A DNA stretch of 44,119 nucleotides from JAKACA01 sp050010115 (GTDB taxonomy: Bacteria; Actinomycetota; Acidimicrobiia; Acidimicrobiales; Bog-793): contig JBEKLQ010000022.1 of the NCBI GenBank assembly GCA_050010115.1, forward strand, positions 1 through 44,119, given 5' to 3'. Numbering within the stretch: the stretch's first letter is position 1; each line of letters opens with the position of its first letter. The position numbers and the translations under genes are program-made. Below, piece after piece: positions 31,757-40,652 of this stretch. The notes under the pieces were generated by a model. It was not told the origin of the DNA. It ran no database searches and saw only the letters and a list, made by a program, of their open reading frames with translations.

Positions 31757-33062
31757 CGGTGTCCACCATGGCGAGCTCGTGGCGGGCGAGCAGGTTCTCC
31801 ACGAGGTAGGACTGCCCGGCCACCCGCCACAGGGCCACGCCGCGCCCGAGGCGCGGGAGGAAGTCGATGTCGCTCACCGAGCAGCCGAGCAGCCCGGCCA
31901 GCGGCACGAGCTCCGACGCCGGCTGGGCGTAGCAGACGACCGTCTCGGAGTCAGCGAGCAAGCCTTCGGCGAGCCGGGCCTCCTCGCTGCCGGTGGCACC
32001 GCTGGCGCTCAGGTCACTCGCCCGGTGGCAGACGGCGACATTGGCCACACCCTTGGAGCGCGCCAGCTTCCAGGAGGAACGCAGGAACCGGCCCACCGCC
32101 ACGTCGCTCAGCACCGCCCACGCCTCGTCGACGACGAGGAGGGTCTGCACGCCCGCGTTGCTCGTCATGGCGTGCAGCCAGGCCGCCGCGCACACCATCA
32201 GGGCGGGCAAGGCTTCGGAGTGGTACACCTCCGACAGGTCCACGACGAGCGCTACGGACGAGCGGTCACCACCCCGCTCGACGGGGCGTGCCCCCGGGTC
32301 ATCGACGTCGCCGGTGTCGCCGGCTCCGCCGGCTCCGGAGCTCGCCCGCCACAACGACGGGCTCGTCTCGCCGTCGAACATGCCGGCGAGGTCGCCACGG
32401 ACGAGCCGTCGAAGCTCGAGTCCGACATCGCGGCCCTCGGACTCCAGTGTCTCGGCCGAGATGCCCACCGATCGGGCGGCGTGGCGCGCCGGGTGGAGCA
32501 CCCGCTCCACAACCGAGGCCAGCGTCGGTACCGGGTTCTGCGCTGTGGCCTCGTCGAGCCCGATCTCGAGGGCGAGGTGCTCAGGCGGTGCCAGCCGGCG
32601 ATGCAGCGTCGCCTCCGCCAGCCCGGCGAGCAGCACCAGCCTGCGGTGGCGCGAGGCGCCGTCGTCCCCGACCCCGATGCCCTCGGTGTCGAGCGGGTTC
32701 ACGCGCACACCGCCGGTGGGCGACAGTACGATGGGCTCGACCCCGAGCGCCCGGGCGAGCGGGCCGTACTCGCCCTTCGGGTCGAGCACGGCGATCTGCC
32801 GACCGAAGGCCGCCTGGCGGTACAGGTAGCTCTTCACGAGGGCGCTCTTCCCGCGGCCGATCTGGCCGAGGATCGTCATGTTCGGGTTCGTGAGGACGCC
32901 GCTCGAGTAGAGCTGGAACGGGTCGTGGACGAACGGCCCGCCGGCGAGGTCCCGGCCGACGAGGATGTGCGGGACGCCGAGGGGGCGCGAGGCGACGAAC
33001 GGATAGGCGGCGCCGAGCTGAGCAGTCGTGGCCTCGTGGGCGGGCAGGCGGGAACTGCTCAC
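31725..33062 (-). CDS. VirB4/TraC-like type IV secretion ATPase (ATPase part)
   Basis: A 445-residue ATPase: PHILVGRDLAGGPFVHDPFQLY, Walker A GQIGRGKS (66-73), AVLDPKGEYG, and Walker B LLVVDEAW (308-315), followed by VCHRASDLSASG. It powers pilus or channel assembly at the inner membrane. The N-terminal half of a classical VirB4 is missing here and is supplied by the separate upstream gene (33059-34480), as in the SCO6880-type actinobacterial systems. The GTG at 33062 overlaps that gene's stop (GTGA). An Ala/Gly/Asp-rich insert (about 250-275) lies between the Walker motifs. Confidence 0.9.
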   Translation of the reverse strand: MSSSRLPAHEATTAQLGAAYPFVASRPLGVPHILVGRDLAGGPFVHDPFQLYSSGVLTNPNMTILGQIGRGKSALVKSYLYRQAAFGRQIAVLDPKGEYGPLARALGVEPIVLSPTGGVRVNPLDTEGIGVGDDGASRHRRLVLLAGLAEATLHRRLAPPEHLALEIGLDEATAQNPVPTLASVVERVLHPARHAARSVGISAETLESEGRDVGLELRRLVRGDLAGMFDGETSPSLWRASSGAGGAGDTGDVDDPGARPVERGGDRSSVALVVDLSEVYHSEALPALMVCAAAWLHAMTSNAGVQTLLVVDEAWAVLSDVAVGRFLRSSWKLARSKGVANVAVCHRASDLSASGATGSEEARLAEGLLADSETVVCYAQPASELVPLAGLLGCSVSDIDFLPRLGRGVALWRVAGQSYLVENLLARHELAMVDTDGRLRQPTTA

Positions 33063-34480
33063 CGGCAGCCCCGCCCGGTCGGCAGCGTGCAGCAGTACCC
33101 GTCCTCCTGGGCGCCGTACAGCCGGCGCAGCTCCAGCTGCGCCAGCGCGGCTGCTTGCTCGACCCGCCCACAGGCGTGCTCGAGCGCTCCTTCGTCGCTC
33201 TCGGTGACGGTGACGTAGCCGGAGTAGCGGTAGCCGGCATGACCCTCCGCGAGCTCGGCCTCCCGCTGCTGGCGGCCCTCCTGCTCCCGCCGTGCTCGCG
33301 CCGTCACCGCAAAACCATGCCGGTTCCGCAACTCCGCATCCGCCGTCCCCTCGGTCCGGTCGCGCTCGGCGCGGCGGACCGCCGCCAGCGACGGCAGCGG
33401 CGCCATCGTGACCGACACGGCTTTCCGCACCCCGGGCACGAGGAGAACCGGCAAGAGAAACCCAGGCCCGACGTCACACCGCGGCCACTCCGCGATCCAG
33501 TAGGTGGCGTGCCAGGTGGCATCGGTGCGGAGCCGGGACCAGCCGGCGTCGATGCCCACCGGCCACGGCCAGCAGATCGGCTCGTCGATCGGTTCGGTCT
33601 CGAAACTGCGGCGCACCCGCGTCGCCAGCGCTCGGGGCGACAGCGGCCGCCCGGGGGACAGCCCGGCCGATCGCAGTCGCTCCTCCACGGACGAGAGCTG
33701 GCCACGGAGCTGGGAGGCGGCGACTTCCGGGCCCCGGCGCGACGCCCCGACATGGCGGACCGTAACGACCACGAGCACCTCGTGAGCCCACAGGTTCGGC
33801 CCGGCATCCCGGAGCAGCCGCCCGTAGTCCTCGCCGGCGGAGCCGCCGGGCTCGCTCGCGAGCGGGCTGTCCAGCCAGGCGGGGTACGAGCTGGACACCC
33901 ACTGCAGCCGGTACAGCCCTGCGTCACGCGCCATCGCCGCCAGCAGCCCCGACCACGCCGCGATCCGATCCGCACGCTCGGCGTCCCCGAGGAGAGCGAA
34001 ACCGGTCCCCCCGACCGGCACCACCGCCGACCACGTCGAAGCCTCGGCGTCGCCGATCACGCCGATTCCGGAGCCGGCCGGTTCGACGTCCCGGGCGGTG
34101 TCGCCAGACTGCAGTTCCGGCCCCGGGCAGGCGAACAGCGACAAGCGAGCGAACGTGCCGGGCGCCGGCCGGCGCAGCGCCTGCCACGGCCGGTGGCGCC
34201 CCTCGGCCACGGAGCGCAACCCGAAACTCGCCGCCGTCGGGGCCCACTGCTCGGCGGTGCGACCGGCGAGCGGCCAGGTGGCCGCCGCCACTCCGGTGCC
34301 CGTGACGGCGAGGGCGAACAGCGCGCCGAGGCCACCACCGACCGAGCGGAGCAGGCCCAGGCTGAACACGAGGCTGAGGGCGACACAGGCGATCTGCCCG
34401 GTGCGCCATCCGGCGATGAGGCCTCGCGTGCTTCGCGGACCGAGGCGGTACCGCGGCGCCTCGGGCTCAGCCGGCGCCAT
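33059..34480 (-). CDS. SCO6880-like type IV secretion protein (PrgI-like plus VirB4 N-terminal part)
   Basis: A 473-residue protein. Two membrane segments near the N-terminus (about 28-45 and 48-65) resemble a VirB3/PrgI-like region; the soluble rest (LRTDATWHATYWIAEWPRCDVGPGFLLP, AERDRTEGTADAELRNRHGF, YSGYVTVTESDEGALEHACGRVEQAA) matches the pattern of the N-terminal VirB4 domain. There is no Walker motif. The ATG at 34480 overlaps the preceding gene by 14 bases. With the next gene it forms a split VirB3-VirB4 unit. Confidence 0.82.
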   Translation of the reverse strand: MAPAEPEAPRYRLGPRSTRGLIAGWRTGQIACVALSLVFSLGLLRSVGGGLGALFALAVTGTGVAAATWPLAGRTAEQWAPTAASFGLRSVAEGRHRPWQALRRPAPGTFARLSLFACPGPELQSGDTARDVEPAGSGIGVIGDAEASTWSAVVPVGGTGFALLGDAERADRIAAWSGLLAAMARDAGLYRLQWVSSSYPAWLDSPLASEPGGSAGEDYGRLLRDAGPNLWAHEVLVVVTVRHVGASRRGPEVAASQLRGQLSSVEERLRSAGLSPGRPLSPRALATRVRRSFETEPIDEPICWPWPVGIDAGWSRLRTDATWHATYWIAEWPRCDVGPGFLLPVLLVPGVRKAVSVTMAPLPSLAAVRRAERDRTEGTADAELRNRHGFAVTARARREQEGRQQREAELAEGHAGYRYSGYVTVTESDEGALEHACGRVEQAAALAQLELRRLYGAQEDGYCCTLPTGRGCR

Positions 34481-35708
34481 ACGAGCCTCCTGCGCCACCA
34501 AATCCCGCCGGGCCCGGCTCCGGCGGTCCCGCCCCGGGTGGCGGAGCGCCCGGCGCGGGCGAGCCACCCGGCCCTCCGGAGCCGCCGCTCCCTCCATCGC
34601 CGTCGATGATCGATTGGCTCGCCGGCGGGAGCCCTGACGAGAGGCTCTCGCGGTGGCTCGACGCGCCGCTCGCGCCCCCGCCGCTCGCGCCCCCGCCGCT
34701 CGCGCCCCCGCCGCTGCCCTGGCCGGCGGCCGGGGCGCCGAGCCTGGCGGCGGCAAACATCCAGGCCTTTTCGCTCGCCATCTGCACGGGTTGGTGCGCC
34801 ATCTGCCGGCCGGCGCCTGCGATGTACGAGGCGGCGCCGGACTCGACCATCGGGACGAGCCTGAACAAGACGAACGGCGACATCACCGTCAGCCCGAGCA
34901 GCGCGAAGCCTTCGACGATGCTGGAGATGCCGCCGGCGTCGGCCGAGAGCGCTCCTGCAGCGAGCGCGAGCACCGCCGCCATCACGAGCTTCATGAGGAC
35001 GAGACCCGCCAGCGTCTCACCGAGCCGGCGGGCCCAGTGCGACGTGGCGGGCCACACCAGGCCCGCCAGCGCCAGCGGAAGGAACATCGCCGCCACCGCC
35101 ACGGCAGCCGAGCGCACCGCCAGTTCCAGCCAGAGGAGGAAGGCGATCACCGCCCCCACGGCCAGCACCAGCAGCGCGCCGAACGATCCGAGGGCCGTGC
35201 CGAGGACTCCCGGCAGGCCGGCCGCGAGATGCTCCAACAAGCTCGCGGTGGGGTCACCACCGGTGGCGAGCACCGCTGAGCTCGCCCGGTCCGTCACGGT
35301 GAGGCCGAGCGACACCAACTCGATCACGACGCTGGTCAGAAGCAGCGCCATCGGGAGCCGCACGAACGCGGTCCGGAACAGCCCGCTCGCGTCCTGCTGC
35401 ACGATCGCCTGGATCACGGCGAGGCCGAGCAGGGGCAGGACGGTCCCTACGCCGATCAACACCATGACGTGGTACTCGGACTTGAACGAGGTCCCGGTGA
35501 GCACCGGGTCGCTCGTCGCCGACATGGCCGCCCAGGCCTCCCTGAGCAGCCATGCCGTGCCGGTGGCCACCCAGTGATCGAGGGTCCCGAACCAGTCCGA
35601 CACGAACGCCGTGGCGAGATCGCGGAAGAAGCCGCTCGGCAGACCGGCCGGCCCCGGGATCAGATCAGGGCCGATCGGGACCCGGAGTACGGCCACGGTG
35701 GGCGCCAC
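34467..35708 (-). CDS. TrbL/VirB6-like polytopic membrane protein
   Basis: A 413-residue protein from GTG 35708 with about seven membrane segments between residues 75 and 300 (MVLIGVGTVLPLLGLAVIQAIV, LVLAVGAVIAFLLWLELAV, AVAVAAMFLPLALAGLVW). A short amphipathic ATAFVSDWFGTLDHWVATGTAWL precedes them. The C-terminal 80 residues are Gly/Ser/Pro-rich and disordered, with three ASGGG units. TrbL/VirB6 proteins form the inner-membrane part of the conjugation channel. The size and position upstream of the ATPases fit this role; sequence identity to named members cannot be judged by eye. Confidence 0.82.
   Translation of the reverse strand: MAPTVAVLRVPIGPDLIPGPAGLPSGFFRDLATAFVSDWFGTLDHWVATGTAWLLREAWAAMSATSDPVLTGTSFKSEYHVMVLIGVGTVLPLLGLAVIQAIVQQDASGLFRTAFVRLPMALLLTSVVIELVSLGLTVTDRASSAVLATGGDPTASLLEHLAAGLPGVLGTALGSFGALLVLAVGAVIAFLLWLELAVRSAAVAVAAMFLPLALAGLVWPATSHWARRLGETLAGLVLMKLVMAAVLALAAGALSADAGGISSIVEGFALLGLTVMSPFVLFRLVPMVESGAASYIAGAGRQMAHQPVQMASEKAWMFAAARLGAPAAGQGSGGGASGGGASGGGASGASSHRESLSSGLPPASQSIIDGDGGSGGSGGPGGSPAPGAPPPGAGPPEPGPAGFGGAGGSYGAG
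34665..34709. repeat. 15-bp tandem repeat, three copies
   Basis: gccgctcgcgccccc repeats three times without a break and a fourth copy begins. On the minus strand it encodes the Gly/Ala/Ser repeats in the disordered tail of the TrbL-like protein. The unit is a multiple of three, so copy-number change would keep the frame. Confidence 0.9.
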
Positions 35709-35714
35709 CCGCCC

Positions 35715-36026
35715 TCAGAAACCCTTACCCGCGCTGAACAGGAAGTTCACCACGATCGGGGCCGCTCCGATGACAAGAGCTGCCAACCCCGAGACGAGGA
35801 CAGCCCGCCGCCCGGAGCTCGAGTACTGGTAGTTGTTCGTGTGACTCCCGAGGGCCCAGGCTGCCGCGCCGAGGACGAGCCCGACGAGGGACGCCACGAG
35901 CGCCCACCAGCCGATGCCGTCCGCCAGGCTCTGCAGCGTCGACGCTCCCGGGATGGCCGAGGCGTTCGGAACGAGCGAGACGATGGTCGTCGCCGTCACG
36001 ACCGAGAAGTGGACATGCGGTGTCAC
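35715..36026 (-). CDS. Small two-helix membrane protein, pilin/VirB2-like position (DUF6112-like)
   Basis: A 103-residue protein. I chose the GTG at 36026 because GGGAGG lies six bases upstream; a longer frame to 36068 exists without a ribosome site. Two membrane helices (about 40-60, GIGWWALVASLVGLVLGAAAWAL, and 75-95, AVLVSGLAALVIGAAPIVVNFLF) flank a polar loop SHTNNYQYSSSGRR, the layout of VirB2/TrbC pilins and of small proteins found at this place in actinobacterial conjugation clusters. It is the first gene of the operon, six bases before the TrbL-like gene. Confidence 0.75.
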   Translation of the reverse strand: MTPHVHFSVVTATTIVSLVPNASAIPGASTLQSLADGIGWWALVASLVGLVLGAAAWALGSHTNNYQYSSSGRRAVLVSGLAALVIGAAPIVVNFLFSAGKGF

Positions 36027-36095
36027 GATCGACCTCCCTGGCATGTGGACCACGAATTCGTGGGACAACGGGTCAGTTCGACCGAGACTGAGGCG

Positions 36096-36125
36096 AGTAT
36101 ACCGCTCGTTTTCAAGCTATTTCAA
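36096..36125 (-). promoter_or_regulatory. Predicted promoter of the type IV secretion operon
   Basis: On the minus strand TTGAAA (36125-36120), an 18-base spacer and TATACT (36101-36096) make one of the best sigma-70-type promoters in the window. Transcription would start near 36089, leaving a leader of about 60 bases before the GTG at 36026. The divergent kinase gene begins at 36184, so regulators bound here could affect both. Confidence 0.65.
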
Positions 36126-36183
36126 CTGATTTCTTGAAGTCTCGACAAACTACTCGGGCCCCGAGGGCTGCCAAAGTGGGAGC

Positions 36184-37440
36184 GTGGTCGCAGCACTGCA
36201 CGTCACGGTGCCCGATGTCGCGATCGCCGTCGCGGTCGTCGTAGTGCTGATCGGACTGGCGATGTTCCTCGGCGCCCACATCGGCAACCGTGCTCTCCGT
36301 CACCGCCTGGGCGCCGTCGCCACCCGCCTCGGAGCCGTGGCGCCGTTGCGCGAGCCGAAGACGGTAGAGGAGAGCATGACTCACCTCGAGCGGGCGACGG
36401 ATCTCGCCGCCGAGGCCGTCTCCGACGCCAGCGCCGAGACCATCCGGCTGCGCCGGGCACTCGATGAGCTACCGCAAGCCGTCCTCATCCGGGACGAGCA
36501 CGGCGGGATGATCTTCTCCAACCAAGCGGCCGTGACGTTGATGGGCGGGCGGCATGGCGATGCCCTCGCTGCTCAGGCCGTCGAAGAGTTACTCGAGTCG
36601 ACCTCGGTCGGCAAGACGGAGGAGCGGACGCTCGAGCTCTACGGGCCGCCGAGACGGACGCTCGTCGTCCGGACCGAGAGCATCGACAACGGCTCCCGGG
36701 TGCTCGGTGTGATGGCGGTGATCGAGGACGTGTCCGAGCGCCGGAGGCTGGAGGGGATCCGCCGGGACTTCGTCGCCAACGTGAGCCACGAGATGAAGAC
36801 TCCGATGGGCGCTCTCGGCCTGCTCGCCGAGACGCTGCTGGCGGAGACCGACCCACCGGTCGCTCGCCGGCTCGCCCAGCGGATCCACACGGAGGCATTC
36901 CGGATCAGCCGGGTCATCGACGACCTGCTCGACCTGTCGAGGATCGAGAACGAGGAGTCGCCACCCCGCGAACCGGTGCTCGTCAACCTCGTGATGGCCG
37001 AGGCCGCCGAACGCGTGCGTGCAGCCGCCGACCAGCACAAGGTTGAGGTCGTGCTCGTCGAGCCGGATCCGCCTATCGTGGTGATGGGCGACCGCCGCCA
37101 GCTCACGTCCGCCATCTACAACCTGCTGGAGAACGCCGTGAAGTTCTCCTACGAGAACTCCCAGGTCCGCTGCGCAGGCCGCCTGGAGGACAGCGACGTG
37201 CTGATCGAGGTCACCGACCGTGGGACAGGGATCCCCTCGAGGGATCTGGAACGGATCTTCGAGCGCTTCTACCGGGTTGACCAGGGACGGAGCCGCACAA
37301 CAGGCGGAACCGGCCTCGGACTGGCTATCGTCCGCCACGTAGCGGCGAACCATCGAGGCAGCGTGCAGGTCGAGTCCCGAGAAGGTGAGGGCTCGACGTT
37401 CACGTTCCGGCTGCCGCTCCAGCCGAGGAGCGACGGATGA
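36184..37440 (+). CDS. SenX3/PhoR-like sensor histidine kinase
   Basis: A 418-residue kinase from GTG 36184. It has one membrane segment (about 11-33), a linker helix, a PAS-like domain (about 90-185, PQAVLIRDEHGGMIFSNQAA), the HisKA domain with phospho-accepting His202 (FVANVSHEMKTPMGAL), and HATPase boxes NLLENAVKFS, DRGTGIPSRDLERIFERFYRVD and GGTGLGLAIV. It closely follows the SenX3 layout. SenX3 senses phosphate limitation through PhoU in mycobacteria. The stop overlaps the regulator start (ATGA). Confidence 0.92.
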   Translation: MVAALHVTVPDVAIAVAVVVVLIGLAMFLGAHIGNRALRHRLGAVATRLGAVAPLREPKTVEESMTHLERATDLAAEAVSDASAETIRLRRALDELPQAVLIRDEHGGMIFSNQAAVTLMGGRHGDALAAQAVEELLESTSVGKTEERTLELYGPPRRTLVVRTESIDNGSRVLGVMAVIEDVSERRRLEGIRRDFVANVSHEMKTPMGALGLLAETLLAETDPPVARRLAQRIHTEAFRISRVIDDLLDLSRIENEESPPREPVLVNLVMAEAAERVRAAADQHKVEVVLVEPDPPIVVMGDRRQLTSAIYNLLENAVKFSYENSQVRCAGRLEDSDVLIEVTDRGTGIPSRDLERIFERFYRVDQGRSRTTGGTGLGLAIVRHVAANHRGSVQVESREGEGSTFTFRLPLQPRSDG

Positions 37441-38300
37441 CAATCGACACCACAGCACCCATCAAGGTCCTCCTCGTCGAGGACGCCGAGTCGTTCGTGG
37501 ATGCACTGGTCGTGGGGTTGGAGCGGGAGGGTTTCGACCTCACGGTCGCCCGAGACGGCATCGAGGCACTCGAGCGATTCGATGCGAACACGATCGATCT
37601 CGTGCTCCTCGATCTCATGTTGCCGCGGATGTCGGGCATCGACGTGTGCCGTGCCATCCGTGCACAGTCGGACGTGCCGATCATCATGGTCACGGCGAAG
37701 TCCACCGAGCTCGACACCGTCGTCGGTCTCGAAGTCGGCGCTGACGACTACGTCGCCAAGCCGTACCGGCTGCGCGAGCTGGTCTCCCGCATGCGTGCGG
37801 TGCTGCGCCGGCGCCCGACGCGAGCACCGGTCTCGGCTCTCTACGCGTCCCACTCCGGGCCGGCCACGGGGACGCTCCCGAACGAGGACGTCGCCACTGC
37901 AGATTCCGGCACCGAGCTGCCGCGAGCCGGCATGCGACAACCGGGCGATGTACGACCCCCGGCCGACCGGCGGATCCAGCCCGTCCCCGACGAGGTGCTC
38001 GAGGTGGGCGACGTACACCTCGACGTCTCGCGCCATGAGTGCATCGTGCGGGGTGACGACGTCAAGCTCCCGCTGAAGGAGTTCGAGCTCCTCGAGATCC
38101 TGCTCGCCAACGCCGGCAGAGTGGTGACGCGCGACGCCCTGATCGATCGCGTGTGGGGCCTCGACTACGTGGGCGACACCAAGACCCTGGACGTGCACAT
38201 CAAGCGGCTGCGCTCTCGCATCGAGGCCGACCCCTCTCGACCGGTGCTCATCACGACCATCCGCGGAGTGGGCTACCGCTTCGAGGCGCCGCGCCGCTGA
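37437..38300 (+). CDS. RegX3/PhoB-like response regulator with extended linker
   Basis: A 287-residue OmpR-class regulator. The receiver domain has the acidic pair in LLVEDAESF, the phospho-acceptor Asp59 (LVLLDLMLPRMSGIDV) and the Lys in DDYVAKPY. The winged-helix domain starts near 185 (LEVGDVHLDVSRHECIV) and ends with TLDVHIKRLRSRIE...ITTIRGVGYRFE. Between them lies a low-complexity linker of about 60 residues (about 123-182), where RegX3 has about ten. It forms an operon with the kinase and probably controls phosphate genes; its own targets are not in view. Confidence 0.92.
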   Translation: MTIDTTAPIKVLLVEDAESFVDALVVGLEREGFDLTVARDGIEALERFDANTIDLVLLDLMLPRMSGIDVCRAIRAQSDVPIIMVTAKSTELDTVVGLEVGADDYVAKPYRLRELVSRMRAVLRRRPTRAPVSALYASHSGPATGTLPNEDVATADSGTELPRAGMRQPGDVRPPADRRIQPVPDEVLEVGDVHLDVSRHECIVRGDDVKLPLKEFELLEILLANAGRVVTRDALIDRVWGLDYVGDTKTLDVHIKRLRSRIEADPSRPVLITTIRGVGYRFEAPRR

Positions 38301-38316
38301 GCTGGGCCCGACAGCG

Positions 38317-39234
38317 ATGACAGGTGCCGCAGCCGTAGAGGTCGAGGATCTTCGAGTCGCCTACGGCGACCGTGTCGCCGTCGACGGCGTCTCCTTCACT
38401 GCCGAGGCCGGCCAGATCGTGGCGATCCTCGGGCCCAACGGCGCCGGCAAGACCACGACCGTCGAGACGCTGGAGGGCTACCGGCGCCCGGGGTCAGGGC
38501 AGGTGCGGGTGCTCGGGCTCGACCCCATCGCCGATCACGGCGCCCTCATACCGCGCCTCGGCGTCATGCTGCAGCAGGGCGGCGTCTACCCGATGATGAC
38601 CCCGGAGCGAGCCCTGCGGCTGTTCGCGTCGTACTACGACTCACAGCGCGACACGACCGAGCTGATCTCGCTGCTCGGACTCGGTGACGTCGCTCGCACG
38701 CCGTTCAAGCGGCTGTCAGGCGGCGAGCAGCAGCGGGTGGCTCTCGCGCTGGCGATCGTGGGGAAGCCGGAAGTGGCCTTCCTCGACGAGCCGACTTCCG
38801 GCGTTGACCCGGCCGGGCGGCTTGCTGTCCGTGGCGTCGTGTCAGCGTTGCGTGACGACGGTGTCTGTGTGGTCCTCACCAGCCACGAGCTCGACGAGGT
38901 CGAGCGGATGGCCGATCGCGTCGTGATCATCGACCACGGTCGCGTCGTGGCCGCCGGGCCGCCCGGGGAGATCGGGTCCGGGGCCGAAGAGATCCGTTTC
39001 TCGGCGGTGGCAGGCCTCGAAACCACCTCGCTCGCCAAGGCGATGGGCGCCGTCGTCTCCGAGGGGCCCGACGGCGAGTACCGCGTCGCCACGGCGCCGG
39101 CGCCGGTGGCGGTGGCGATGTTGACGGCCTGGCTGGCCGCTCACGACCTCACGCTCGGAAGCCTCCAGGCCGGCCGGGAACGTCTGGAAGACGTGTTCCT
39201 CCGCCTCGTCTCCGACACGGACCGGGAGGCCTGA
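38317..39234 (+). CDS. ABC-2 type exporter ATP-binding protein
   Basis: A 305-residue ATPase of the DrrA/CcmA type: Walker A GPNGAGKTTT, signature LSGGEQQR, Walker B VAFLDEPTSG, switch His in VLTSHELDEV, and a C-terminal DUF4162-like extension. It starts 16 bases after the RegX3-like gene and runs into the permease with two bases between stop and start. It powers export of an unknown substrate, often lipids or drugs, and may belong to the same transcript as the two-component system. Confidence 0.92.
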   Translation: MTGAAAVEVEDLRVAYGDRVAVDGVSFTAEAGQIVAILGPNGAGKTTTVETLEGYRRPGSGQVRVLGLDPIADHGALIPRLGVMLQQGGVYPMMTPERALRLFASYYDSQRDTTELISLLGLGDVARTPFKRLSGGEQQRVALALAIVGKPEVAFLDEPTSGVDPAGRLAVRGVVSALRDDGVCVVLTSHELDEVERMADRVVIIDHGRVVAAGPPGEIGSGAEEIRFSAVAGLETTSLAKAMGAVVSEGPDGEYRVATAPAPVAVAMLTAWLAAHDLTLGSLQAGRERLEDVFLRLVSDTDREA

Positions 39235-39236
39235 GC

Positions 39237-39956
39237 GTGCGGGCGTTCCGGGCGCAGGCGGCCGCCGAGATGGCGATGACGCTGCAGCGTGGCGAGACGC
39301 TGCTCGTGACCCTCGGCATCCCGGCGTTCCTGCTCGTGTTCTTCTCCGAGGTTCACGTGCTCCCGACCGGCGAGCGCCACCCGATCGACTTCCTGGCGCC
39401 TGGTGTGCTCGCGCTCGCGGTGATGTCGACGGCGATGGTGAGCCTGGGGATCGCCACGGGTTTTGAGCGGAGCTACGGCGTGCTGAAGCGGCTCGGCTCC
39501 ACACCGCTCGGCCGGCCTCGGCTACTCGCTGCCAAGATCGCCTCGGTGCTTGCGGTCGAGGTGGTGCAAGTCGTCATCCTCGTGGGCATCGCCGCCCTCC
39601 TCGGATGGAGGCCGCACGCGGCCGCCGGCCTCGCCGTCGCAGCGGAGCTGCTGGCAACGGTGGCGTTCGCCGGCATCGGGCTCGCCATGGCCGGGGCGTT
39701 GCGGGCGGAGCTCAACCTGGCGCTGGCCAACGGCATCTACGTCGTGCTGCTCCTGATCGGGGGGATCGTGTTCCCCGTGGCCAAGCTCGGCGGTTTCGCC
39801 ACCGTGGCCCGGCTGCTCCCGGCCGCCGCCCTGTCGAGCGCCCTGCTGTCGTCGCTCGGCCATGGCGTGGCGGTCCCGGCAGAGTCGTGGATCGTGCTCG
39901 CAGCCTGGGCGGTTGCGACACCGGCGACCGCCGCCCTCACGTTCCGCTGGGAGTGA
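39237..39956 (+). CDS. ABC-2 type transporter permease
   Basis: A 239-residue integral membrane protein with six helices (TLLVTLGIPAFLLVFF, PGVLALAVMSTAMVSLGIA, VVQVVILVGIAALLG, LLATVAFAGIGLAMAGAL, IYVVLLLIGGIVFPVA, WIVLAAWAVATPATAAL). The ERSYGVLKRLGSTPLGR loop is characteristic of the ABC-2 family. The start is GTG 39237. Its 3' end overlaps the convergent TetR gene by 20 bases. Confidence 0.9.
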   Translation: MRAFRAQAAAEMAMTLQRGETLLVTLGIPAFLLVFFSEVHVLPTGERHPIDFLAPGVLALAVMSTAMVSLGIATGFERSYGVLKRLGSTPLGRPRLLAAKIASVLAVEVVQVVILVGIAALLGWRPHAAAGLAVAAELLATVAFAGIGLAMAGALRAELNLALANGIYVVLLLIGGIVFPVAKLGGFATVARLLPAAALSSALLSSLGHGVAVPAESWIVLAAWAVATPATAALTFRWE

Positions 39957-40557
39957 CCGTGCTCGGCTTGCGCGGCAGGTGGCGCAAGCCCATCCACGCG
40001 AGGGCTGCGAGGTGGCTCCCGACATCGGAGACCGGGCGAGACCGGTCGTCGTCCCACCACTGGCCGACGTAGGTCACCATCCCGATCAGCGCTTGGGCAT
40101 AGATCGGCGCGTTGCTCGGGTCATACCCGGCGCGAGCGAACTCGTCGGAGAAGATGTCGCACACGCGAGCGCCGATCTCGGCCAGCATGCTGGCGTACTG
40201 CCTGCTCGCCGGGCTGTCCCGGGCCAGCACGGTGAACCCGGCCCGATGATCCCGCACGTACTCGAGGAACGTCCGCGCTGCTGCTTCGACCCGTTCCCGG
40301 GGCGTGCCGGTGGCGATCGCCTCGGAGATCGCTTTCAAGATGTAGGCCGTCTCCTGCTCGACGATGACGCTGTAGAGACCCTCTTTTCCACCGAAGTGCC
40401 CGTAGACGATCGGCTTGGTGATACCGGCGCGCCGGGCGATCTCCTCGACGGTGGCCGCTTCGTAGCCCAAGTCCGCGAACGCCTGACGACCGACGTCGAT
40501 CAACTGAGAGCGCCGGTCAGCGGCTGAGAGCCGGCGCCTTGGCTGCGAAACGGTCAC
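39937..40557 (-). CDS. TetR-family transcriptional regulator
   Basis: A 206-residue TetR protein from the GTG at 40557 (a longer frame to 40605 adds unlikely residues). The helix-turn-helix is RRSQLIDVGRQAFADLGYEAATVEEIARRAGITKPIVYGHFGGKEGLY; the C-terminal domain has AAARTFLEYVRDHRAGFTVLARD and the mid-chain QALIGMVTYVGQWWDDD. It lies tail to tail with the ABC exporter and overlaps it, so it may regulate that exporter. No clear palindrome was found upstream. Confidence 0.88.
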   Translation of the reverse strand: MTVSQPRRRLSAADRRSQLIDVGRQAFADLGYEAATVEEIARRAGITKPIVYGHFGGKEGLYSVIVEQETAYILKAISEAIATGTPRERVEAAARTFLEYVRDHRAGFTVLARDSPASRQYASMLAEIGARVCDIFSDEFARAGYDPSNAPIYAQALIGMVTYVGQWWDDDRSRPVSDVGSHLAALAWMGLRHLPRKPSTVTPSGT

Positions 40558-40652
40558 CGCCCGGACCCTACCGGGCCTGCGGCCCAGGGTGCCAGGGTGG
40601 GGCAACTGTCGCTCGCCCGACCGACCGGCGGCACGCTTCAGAAGTGGTTCAT

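Noticed and set aside
30065..36026. Complete integrative conjugative element
   Set aside because: No integrase, relaxase, replication gene, tRNA-associated attachment site or flanking repeats can be seen.
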